Assembly (NCBI RefSeq): GCF_040712075.1
Contig: NZ_JBFCVL010000004.1
Location: forward strand, 124,001-188,000
Reading direction: 5' to 3'
Length of the DNA: 64,000 nucleotides
From: Fodinicurvata sp. EGI_FJ10296
Lineage (GTDB): Bacteria; Pseudomonadota; Alphaproteobacteria; DSM-16000; Inquilinaceae
In this document: positions 16,412 through 23,677 of the stretch, in pieces
Numbering within the stretch: position 1 is the stretch's first letter
Layout: the number at the start of each line of letters is the position of its first letter
Translations under genes and position numbers: made by a program
The notes under the pieces: model-generated
Database searches by the model: none
The model's input: the letters and a program-made list of their open reading frames with translations, nothing else
What the model was told of the DNA's origin: nothing

Positions 16412-17694
16412 GGGGCCTCCAATTGCGCCAGAGATTTCGGATCCTGCTCCTGAATGTCGCTGAACACGCCGAATTCGCGCAGATAGTGATCGTGGGCGCG
16501 TTCCCAGGCGCAATCGTCGGGGGCGCCCCAGCGCTTGCGATAATCCGGCGAGCTGGGATAGGCGAACAGCGGCACAGGGTCGTTCGCCCAGACATCGTGA
16601 TCCCGAAGCCGGTCGCGCCAACAGGCCACGGTCGCCGGGTCGTCCGCGACCGTCGCGATCAGATTGGCCTGAACAAACGGAATGTGCCGGCGCGCCTCGA
16701 TCAGAAGATCGGCCATTTCCTCGGTGGAAAGCCGGCATCTCTTGTCCAGACTGTCCCGGCCCTCGGGCGTCAGGCTTTCCAGCCCGGCTTCGACCGAAAC
16801 GCAGCCCGCTTTGCCCAGCAGCGCGATCATTTCCGGCCTCCACAGATCGATGCGCGTCTGCACGCCGAAGCGGACGTCCCGCTCGGTCAGCGCCGCAAGA
16901 AGATCCTGGCGCGGCAGAAATATCTCGTCGATGAAGTACAGATAGGTCACGCCCTGAGCGATAAGTGCGTCGATCTCGTCCAGCAGGATCGACAGGTCGC
17001 GGCGGCGGTATTTGTCGCGATAGTCGATCTTGGCGCAGAACGAGCAATTGAAGGGACACCCGCGCGACGCCTCGACCTCGGCCCCCGGTCCGTCCGGCGC
17101 GGCATCGAACCGGTGGTGATGATGCCAGTGATCGGCCAGCCAGCGATCCGGCCATTTCAGCGCCGGATGAGACACGAACGGCGAAGCCGCATTGCCGCCG
17201 TTCAGGCGCAGCCTCCGGTCGCCCCCGAGCCAGGCGGTACCCGGAACGGCGCCGGGGTTGCCGCCGTGATTGGCCAGACCGGCCACCACCTCTTCGCATT
17301 CGCCGCGCACGACAATGTCGCAGCCGAGTTTCCTCAGCGTCGGTTCCGGCGTCACCGATCCGTGCGGACCGACGGCGACGGTGAGACCGCCACGGCCGCC
17401 AAGCAGCCCGAGGAACTGCCCCGGCACGCGCAGCTCCGGCGGCGCGCACCGCCAGAACAGATAGGTCGGCGCGGTTGCGACAACGGTCATGTCGGGCTGG
17501 AAAGCCGCCACCGCCTCGGCGAGCGCTGAATTGTCACCGCCCGACAACTGGCCGTCGAAGATTTCGGCCGTGTGACCGCCTTGCTCGGACAAGGCCCTGG
17601 AGTATCCCAGTTCCAACGGCAGATGCGCCGCGCGACAGCCGAAATAAATGCTGTTGTCGTAACGCCAGGCGGGATTGACCAGAGCGATGCGCAT
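16396..17694 (-). CDS. B12-binding domain radical SAM protein
   Basis: A 432-residue enzyme. Residues 1-150 form a cobalamin-binding-like Rossmann domain (MRIALVNPAWRYD; TVVATAPTYLFW). The radical SAM motif RGCPFNCSFCAK near residue 203 supplies the CX3CX2C cluster ligands, followed by a TIM-barrel (YLYFIDEIFLP, SVEAGLESLTPEGRD). Such enzymes methylate or rearrange unactivated carbons. From memory it resembles TIGR04295, a family tied to glycan-type loci; this is to be checked. In this operon it may modify a sugar or lipid. It follows the fusion gene with a 4-base gap. Confidence 0.85.
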   Translation of the reverse strand: MRIALVNPAWRYDNSIYFGCRAAHLPLELGYSRALSEQGGHTAEIFDGQLSGGDNSALAEAVAAFQPDMTVVATAPTYLFWRCAPPELRVPGQFLGLLGGRGGLTVAVGPHGSVTPEPTLRKLGCDIVVRGECEEVVAGLANHGGNPGAVPGTAWLGGDRRLRLNGGNAASPFVSHPALKWPDRWLADHWHHHHRFDAAPDGPGAEVEASRGCPFNCSFCAKIDYRDKYRRRDLSILLDEIDALIAQGVTYLYFIDEIFLPRQDLLAALTERDVRFGVQTRIDLWRPEMIALLGKAGCVSVEAGLESLTPEGRDSLDKRCRLSTEEMADLLIEARRHIPFVQANLIATVADDPATVACWRDRLRDHDVWANDPVPLFAYPSSPDYRKRWGAPDDCAWERAHDHYLREFGVFSDIQEQDPKSLAQLEAPCPGC

Positions 17695-17698
17695 CGTC

Positions 17699-19741
17699 TC
17701 ACCTCGCGGACGGAAAGGTGGGGGGAATCGGGGAGCCGGCCCTGCAATTCGGCATCGGCCCGACGTCGTCGGCGCGCTCGACCCGCAGCCAATTGACCAG
17801 CCGTCGAACGCCGCTCTTCCATTCTATGGCCGGCACCCATCCCAGCGCCGCGTTCAGTCGGCGCGTATCGGAAACGAAGTATTTCTGGTCGCCCTGGCGC
17901 CACGGCTCGGTGCGGGTGTCGACCGGCCCGTCGATCAGATGCTCCAGACAGGCAACCAGTTCGGCCAGGCTAACGGCATTGGCCGGTCCGCCGCCCAGAT
18001 TGAACGCCCGGCCGGAAACGGCGCCGATGTTGTCGAAGACACGCCGATAGGCGCGGACGGCGTCGTCGACATGAAGGATGTCGCGGACCTGAAAGCCGTC
18101 GCCGAAGATGGTCACGGGCCGTCCGGCGAGGGCATTGATTGCGAAATGAGCGACCCACCCCTGATCCTCGGTGCCAAACTGACGTTCGCCATACACACAG
18201 CTCATGCGCAGCACGGCCGTCGGCAACCCGAAGCTACGGCTGTAATCCAGAACATATTGATCAGCAGCGCCCTTGGAGCATCCATACGGCGTGACCAGAC
18301 TGAGGCTGCGATCCTCGCCGACGCCGGTGGCGTTCAGTGCGTCATCCGCCGGGCGATACGCCCGGTCGAGCAGCACCAGCGGCACCTCGGCCAGATCGCC
18401 GTAGACCTTGTTGGTGCTGGCAAAAACGAAGGGCATCGGATTGGGGCGTATGGCTTCCAGCAGGTTCAGCGTGCCGCACAGGTTCGAGCGGAAATCGTCC
18501 ATCGGATCGGCCAGGCTCGACGTCACGGCCACCTGCGCCGCAAGATGGATCACGCCCGATGCATCGCGGGTGACGTCGTCGACGGCGATCCGGTCGCGCA
18601 CGTCGCCAATGGTCGCGCTGATCCGGGCGGGGTGGCGGCGTCTCAGCCAGGCCAGGTTCTGTTCCACCCCGACCCGCATCAGTCCGTCGAAGACGAGAAC
18701 ATCGCGGCCATCGGCGGCCAGGCTGTCGGCCAGATTGCACCCGATGAACCCGGCCCCGCCAGTGACCAGCACCGGCTTCCGGCCGACGATCGCCGGTCCC
18801 GGACGCGCCAGATCCAGGGTCTGCTCGATACAGACCTGCCCGCCATGCGCCAGCAGGCGCGCCGTCAGTTTCGGATGGCCGCTACTGTCGAACAGCCCCA
18901 AATGATAGTGCCGCTCGTCGAAGTGATAGCCTTCCTGGCTGGCGACATCGATGGGCAGATCCTGAAGCGCGTACCAATAGACGCGGTCGGCCGGCGCGGC
19001 CGTGATCTCAAGGAACCGGCGCGCCTGTTCGGCCTCGTCGCGGCGCCAGGTCGAATACCCGGCCTCGGTGATCCAGATTTCAGCATTGTCGGTGAATGGT
19101 TCGACCGCCTCACGCGTTTCCGCAATCAGACTGCCCCACCCCGCCCAGGTTCCTTCCTCGCTCTCCCAGGTGCCGGGAAACCCGTGCACACCGATCACGT
19201 CGATGTACTGAAGCAGTCCGCGCTCGCCCATATGGCGCAGAAGGTTGGCGTCGCTCGGGCACAGCCCGCCCAGCACCGCCCGTTTGCCGCGCTGGCGCAC
19301 CCAGTTGGCGGCGGCGCCAGCCATCATGCAGAACTTTCCCCAGTCGGGGTCCAGCCGCCAATCCCAATCCAGCAGATTGTTGGGCTCGTTCCACAGTTCC
19401 ACGGCTTCGAAATGGCGTCCGTAGCGGTCGATCACGCTATCGATGAAGTCGGCGAACGCCCTCAGATCGGTCGGCGGCCCGTTCGTGCGCCCGTTCTCGG
19501 CGATCGAGGGTGGTGTGTAATGAATGCAGGGAAGCAGATCGGTTTCGGCCGCAAGTTTCGGCAGCAGCCAGTCATACCAGTCCCGGCCACCCTCGACGTG
19601 AAACTCCGCCCATGACAGATGCGTTCGCAGGCGATCGACGCCGATCATGCGCATCTGTTCCAGCGCGGCTTCAGCATGGGAATGGCACCCGGGCCGGAAC
19701 CATTCGACGACGCCGGGAGCGCATTTCCCGTTTGCCGTCAT
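17699..19741 (-). CDS. Glycoside hydrolase-epimerase fusion protein
   Basis: A 680-residue two-domain protein. Residues 1-300 are a TIM-barrel glycosidase of the cellulase/GH39-like type with the acid-base pair in ELWNEPNN (Glu119) and the likely nucleophile in WITEAGYSTW (Glu226). Residues 322-655 are an extended SDR with VTGGAGFIGCNL (326-337), FASTNKVYGD and YGCSK (Tyr486, Lys490), closest to CDP-paratose/UDP-glucose epimerases. Joining a hydrolase and an epimerase in one chain is unusual. No signal peptide is present, so it is cytosolic. ATGA overlap with the upstream epimerase shows coupling. Confidence 0.85.
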   Translation of the reverse strand: MTANGKCAPGVVEWFRPGCHSHAEAALEQMRMIGVDRLRTHLSWAEFHVEGGRDWYDWLLPKLAAETDLLPCIHYTPPSIAENGRTNGPPTDLRAFADFIDSVIDRYGRHFEAVELWNEPNNLLDWDWRLDPDWGKFCMMAGAAANWVRQRGKRAVLGGLCPSDANLLRHMGERGLLQYIDVIGVHGFPGTWESEEGTWAGWGSLIAETREAVEPFTDNAEIWITEAGYSTWRRDEAEQARRFLEITAAPADRVYWYALQDLPIDVASQEGYHFDERHYHLGLFDSSGHPKLTARLLAHGGQVCIEQTLDLARPGPAIVGRKPVLVTGGAGFIGCNLADSLAADGRDVLVFDGLMRVGVEQNLAWLRRRHPARISATIGDVRDRIAVDDVTRDASGVIHLAAQVAVTSSLADPMDDFRSNLCGTLNLLEAIRPNPMPFVFASTNKVYGDLAEVPLVLLDRAYRPADDALNATGVGEDRSLSLVTPYGCSKGAADQYVLDYSRSFGLPTAVLRMSCVYGERQFGTEDQGWVAHFAINALAGRPVTIFGDGFQVRDILHVDDAVRAYRRVFDNIGAVSGRAFNLGGGPANAVSLAELVACLEHLIDGPVDTRTEPWRQGDQKYFVSDTRRLNAALGWVPAIEWKSGVRRLVNWLRVERADDVGPMPNCRAGSPIPPTFPSAR

Positions 19742-20958
19742 GTAACCAGTCCCCGCGATTCCAGTTCGGCGCTGGCATGGGCGATGTTGTCGACCGCGCC
19801 CTCGGTCACGACCCAGTCGGCCAGTTCAGCCAAGCCGACGTCCAGATCGTATCGCGGCTCGTACTGCAGGATCCGCCTTGCATGGTCGATGTCGGCAAAG
19901 CAGTGCCGGATATCCCCCGCACGGCGCTTGCCGGCAATTACGGGTTTCAGGTCCTCGCGCGCCATTACGGCGGCAAATCGCTGGGCCAGCTGCCCGATGG
20001 AAATCGGCCGTCCACTGCCGATATTGATGACCGCCCCCGCTGCCCTGGGTGCGGTCAGTGCATCAGCGAAGGCCCTGGCGACATCTTCGACATGCACGAA
20101 ATCGCGCAGTTGCTGGCCATCCTCATAGATCATTGGCGGCCGGCCGTTCAGAAGGCGGGCGGCGAATACCGCCAGCACACCGGTATACGGATTGGACAGA
20201 GCCTGCCCCGGCCCGTAGACGTTGAAGAGACGCAATGCGACGGCCTCGGTGCCATAGGCCGGCGGCACGATCATCGCCATCTGCTCTTGCGCGTACTTGT
20301 TCAGCGCATAGATCGACGACAGCTTCGGCTCCTTTGATTCCGGCGTCGCGACCGGCGTCAGCGCCCCGCCATCGGCGCCGACCGGATCCCAGCTTGCCAG
20401 CCCGGAACTGCCGTTCGCACCCCGGGGGCGGGATGCGTCCTGAACATCCGATCCGGCGGCATCGCGATAAAGCCCCTCGCCATAAACACTCATTGATGAC
20501 GCCACGACGATGCGCTTGATCGGCAGATCGATCATCTGTTGAAGCAGGACGGCGGTGCCGAACTCGTTGACGCCGACATAGCGTTCGATTTCGTACATGC
20601 TCTGCCCGACACCGACCTCGGCGGCCAGATGGACGACGCTGTCGACGCCATCAAGTGCGCGGCGAACAGCCTCGCGGTCGCGGATGTCACCGTCGATGAC
20701 TTCACAATCGGCAACGCTGCCATTGGGCAGGGCTGTCGTCGCCGCATCCGTTCCGCACCCCGGAACATGGCCCTTGCCGGCCGGGTCGGTGTGGACCTGA
20801 TCGTTGAAGTTATCGAACACGCGAACCCGCGCGCCGCGCCGAAGCAGTTCTGCCACGACATGCCGGCCAATGAACCCGGCACCACCAGTCACAAGAACGA
20901 AGTCCGTCCTGTTTTGCCCCCCGGGCTGAGGCTGAGAATGCGGAGCCGAGCGTGACAT
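19738..20958 (-). CDS. NAD-dependent epimerase/dehydratase (UDP-glucose 4-epimerase-like)
   Basis: A 406-residue extended SDR, first gene of the operon. It has LVTGGAGFIGRHVVAELL near residue 22, VASSMSVYGEG, and YALNKYAQEQM (YxxxK); GRPPMIYEDGQQLRDFVHVEDVA is typical of the epimerase C-terminal half. An insertion of about 45 residues between the Ser and Tyr motifs carries Gly/Ser/Pro-rich sequence. The start at 20958 is set by AAGGGAAGG about 9 bases upstream and by homology beginning soon after; the frame runs on to 21135. The exact sugar nucleotide is unknown. Confidence 0.8.
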   Translation of the reverse strand: MSRSAPHSQPQPGGQNRTDFVLVTGGAGFIGRHVVAELLRRGARVRVFDNFNDQVHTDPAGKGHVPGCGTDAATTALPNGSVADCEVIDGDIRDREAVRRALDGVDSVVHLAAEVGVGQSMYEIERYVGVNEFGTAVLLQQMIDLPIKRIVVASSMSVYGEGLYRDAAGSDVQDASRPRGANGSSGLASWDPVGADGGALTPVATPESKEPKLSSIYALNKYAQEQMAMIVPPAYGTEAVALRLFNVYGPGQALSNPYTGVLAVFAARLLNGRPPMIYEDGQQLRDFVHVEDVARAFADALTAPRAAGAVINIGSGRPISIGQLAQRFAAVMAREDLKPVIAGKRRAGDIRHCFADIDHARRILQYEPRYDLDVGLAELADWVVTEGAVDNIAHASAELESRGLVT

Positions 20959-21315
20959 ATGACGACACCTTCCCTTGTTTCGTCCTACGCTCCGGAACCC
21001 CGTGCTCATGCTGATGTTCCATGGCACCGGCCACATACGCGCAATTTCCGTCGCCGAGGTGGAGTACGGTCGAAACGGGGGCGATTTTCGGCAATCACTA
21101 TTGCCCGGACACACAGCGATATCCTGTGCCGTCACGCAGAGTCGGGGATGGGAACGGGATTCAGTTGCCGATCGGGGCCGCCATGGCTGCCAGTATCGAC
21201 AGTGGGCAACGCGTCAGGTCGTATGGCTCTGCGCCCGCCAACTCAGAAGGATGGGAAGGAGCGGCGCTCAGGACGGGGCGATGGGGTCGGAGCGTTCTTC
21301 CCACCCTGGTGGCCA
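20959..21315. other. Intergenic, no gene seen
   Basis: These 357 bases separate the glycan operon from the response regulator gene, both on the minus strand. Apart from the promoter-like element at 20996-21020 no coding frame, repeat or terminator with a T tract was recognised. Open frames here overlap flanking genes and have no ribosome sites. Confidence 0.6.
20996..21020 (-). promoter_or_regulatory. EcfG-like promoter of the glycan operon (GGAAC-N16-GGTT)
   Basis: Minus strand perfect GGAAC (21016-21020), 16-base spacer, GGTT (20996-20999). It ends 38 bases before the first gene of the nine-gene operon, the same arrangement as at 4073-4098. The rest of the interval to 21315 shows no gene. 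Confidence 0.55.
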
Positions 21316-22002
21316 TCATTGTTCGGCCGCACATTTTTCGCCCGGACAGATCGCCGCGACATAACCGATTCTTACCGCTTGCAGCGCCGCATGCGTCCGG
21401 TTTCTGGCATCGAGCTTGCGGCAAATATTCTTGACGTGAAGCTTCACGGTCACTTCCTCGACGCCCAGACAGCGCGCAATCTCCTTGTTCGACATGCCCA
21501 GCAGAAGATGCCGGACGACGTCGTCCTCTTTGCGCGTCAGTGTGGAAACCGGCCGGCCCTTGGCGGAAACAGGTGAAGAATCGACTGGATACGCAGCCGC
21601 AAGTGCGCGGATCGCGGCCGCGTTGGCCGGTTCGCGGTTGCTGAAGGCTCGAACCACCTCAAGCAAGACTCCGCCGTCAATGGTTTTGGGCAGGAAACCG
21701 ACGGCGCCGACATCCATTGCGGCCTGTACATCGGCCGGCTTTGCCAGCCCCGACATTACGGCGACCGGCGATTGCGTGGCCTTCAGAACGCGCTCCAGGC
21801 CATGCAGCCCGTCCATGCCCGGCATCCAGAGATCGAGAATGATCAGCGAGAACGGCTCGGCGTGCACTGCGGCGATCGTCGACATGGCGTCGTCAACCGA
21901 AGCCGCCGTGACGACGCTCGCATCGCTGCACTGCCGCTCGATATGCGTCTTCAGCGCGTCCCGCACGAGGGCGTGATCATCGGCAATCAGCAATTTCAGC
22001 AT
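21316..22002 (-). CDS. NarL/FixJ family response regulator
   Basis: A 228-residue regulator. The receiver domain (1-120) holds IADDHALVRD, the phospho-acceptor Asp57 in LIILDLWMPGMDG and Lys in FLPKT; the C-terminal LuxR-type helix-turn-helix is at about 155-215 (LTRKEDDVVRHLLLGMSNKEIARCLGVEEVTVKLHVKNICRKL, quoted here as a region of key residues T, NKEIA, VTVK, HV). A stress-regulated target set is unknown. A histidine kinase lies 1.7 kb away, divergent, with an MFS gene between; whether they form a pair cannot be told. The ATG at 22002 opens a divergent AT-rich region. Confidence 0.9.
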   Translation of the reverse strand: MLKLLIADDHALVRDALKTHIERQCSDASVVTAASVDDAMSTIAAVHAEPFSLIILDLWMPGMDGLHGLERVLKATQSPVAVMSGLAKPADVQAAMDVGAVGFLPKTIDGGVLLEVVRAFSNREPANAAAIRALAAAYPVDSSPVSAKGRPVSTLTRKEDDVVRHLLLGMSNKEIARCLGVEEVTVKLHVKNICRKLDARNRTHAALQAVRIGYVAAICPGEKCAAEQ

Positions 22003-22308
22003 CTGCAGGAGCGCCCGGGGGTAATGGAGCTACGGTAACGATATTTCAACGCACACGACAAATCGATCGCGACACTACGAAAGTATATTAGCAAACTCCC
22101 TAATCGATTGTCATGCCATACATTCGATGTCGAATTTGTTTTTTTCTCGGCAGACCACGCAACGGCCGGCGGCCGCCTCTCCGCAGGTCCACCTGCTTAA
22201 TGCGCATAGCAGCGCATAGGTTTTGAGCGTTGTGCCGATTCTGCCGGCGCGCGATCATGCGTGCGATAACCTCTTGCGTGCTCCGCCCATTTTCGTCTGT
22301 GCAGACCA
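22003..22308. other. AT-rich divergent intergenic region
   Basis: These 306 bases between the response regulator and the MFS gene are clearly lower in GC than the surroundings (for example 22060-22145). A weak open frame on the minus strand (22100-22315) has no family resemblance and was not called. The region must carry promoters for both divergent genes, but none was identified. Confidence 0.5.
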
Positions 22309-23565
22309 GTGTCAAATTACTTCTCGTTCATTAAGAAAAATATCCGTCTGCTTTCTTTCGGATTTACGCTCACCTGTTTTTCTGCCTTCGGCCAGACGTT
22401 TTTCATTGCGCTTTTTGGCGCCGAGTTCAGAAATGAATTCGATTTAAGCAACAGTCAATTCGGTGGCGTGTATTCGATCGCAACGCTGTCAAGTGCGCTG
22501 ACCCTCATGGGAATCGGACGCCTCATCGACCGAACCAGCCATACACGATTTGCAGCGTTCGTCTGCTGCGGCCTTGCCACTGCCTGCGTGGTTGCCTCCA
22601 GCGCCTCAAACGTCCTGATGCTGGGGCTGGCGCTATATGGCCTGCGGCTGTTCGGACAGGGGCTGATGACCCATACCGCCATGACGACCATGGCGCGATG
22701 CTATGACCGCGATCGCGGAAAATCGATCAGTCTTGCCGGCACCGGTGTTCCGGCCGGCGAGGCCGTTCTGCCGTTCCTTGTCGTATCGGCTGCGGCGATC
22801 CTGGATTGGCGGACTGCATGGCTGGCGTTTGCCGGTGTGCTGGTCATTTTCGTCCTTCCCATCGTCCTCTTTACCGGTTCAGGGAAGCCGAACGAAAGCG
22901 AAAGCGACACCGACGGCCGAAGCCGGGATGGCGCCATCCAGCGGAGGGGATTCACCGCCAGTCGCGATTTTACCACCGCCGAGGTGCTCCGCGACCTCAG
23001 GTTTTTGCTGCTGTTGCCCGTGTTTCTGGCAACGCCGTTCATTACCACCGGCATCATGTTCCACCAGGTCGTGCTGGTCGAGGAAAAGGGCTGGTCGCTG
23101 GCCTGGTATGCCGCCACCTTCAGCGGTTTCGCCGCGGCGGCGACCGTCTCCGCCATCTATCTCGGCACTCTGGTCGATCGCATCGGCACCGTCAGCATTC
23201 TGCCGTTCTATCTGCTTGGCATCGCCGCAGGATGCGTGGTGCTGGCAACGGTGGATCATCCTGCGGCCGCGCTTTTGTTCATGCTGCTGGCCGGAGTGTC
23301 GGTCGGTGGGCAAATGCTGGTCACATCGGCGCTATGGCCCGAACTCTATGGCCGAAAACATATCGGCGCGATCCGGTCCATGACCACCGCCATGATGATC
23401 GTTGCAACCGCCGGAAGCCCATTCGCGTTCGGCTGGCTGATCGACGGCGCGGTCACCATGTCCACACTCGCAGGTTACTGTGCCCTCTACATCCTTGTCG
23501 CTTCCGCCGTTGCAGTCGCGGCGGTGAAGCGTCACAGAAATGCCGAGCTGCAACACGCACTATAA
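22309..23565 (+). CDS. MFS transporter
   Basis: A 418-residue major facilitator protein with about 12 membrane helices and a central hydrophilic loop (about residues 190-220). The GIGRLIDRTSH segment between helices 2 and 3 fits the conserved MFS loop. The substrate is unknown; the pattern resembles multidrug or organic-acid carriers. The GTG start at 22309 has no good ribosome site. The first 150 bases are lower in GC than the rest, hinting that the 5' end or the divergent region has a different history. The histidine kinase gene follows after 112 bases. Confidence 0.85.
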   Translation: MSNYFSFIKKNIRLLSFGFTLTCFSAFGQTFFIALFGAEFRNEFDLSNSQFGGVYSIATLSSALTLMGIGRLIDRTSHTRFAAFVCCGLATACVVASSASNVLMLGLALYGLRLFGQGLMTHTAMTTMARCYDRDRGKSISLAGTGVPAGEAVLPFLVVSAAAILDWRTAWLAFAGVLVIFVLPIVLFTGSGKPNESESDTDGRSRDGAIQRRGFTASRDFTTAEVLRDLRFLLLLPVFLATPFITTGIMFHQVVLVEEKGWSLAWYAATFSGFAAAATVSAIYLGTLVDRIGTVSILPFYLLGIAAGCVVLATVDHPAAALLFMLLAGVSVGGQMLVTSALWPELYGRKHIGAIRSMTTAMMIVATAGSPFAFGWLIDGAVTMSTLAGYCALYILVASAVAVAAVKRHRNAELQHAL

Positions 23566-23677
23566 GGAGCATACTTATAACACTATTCGCTTTATAGTTG
23601 ACTTCGGTAGCCAGAACGTCCGACAAGTGTCGTTCATCGGAATCGCGGACAGCAGCGGCAGGATCGGCTTCACATTC

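Noticed and set aside
16412-17449. N-terminal extension of the GT4 transferase over the radical SAM gene
   Set aside because: The extension is out of frame with the radical SAM motifs it overlaps, and the GT4 fold starts at the ATG at 16411 with its own GGAGG site.
17675-19615. A 646-residue plus-strand open frame opposite the fusion gene
   Set aside because: Antisense shadow of the hydrolase-epimerase fusion; no recognisable motifs.
22100-22315. 71-residue minus-strand frame in the AT-rich region
   Set aside because: Very Arg-rich, no family, no ribosome site, and it overlaps the MFS start.
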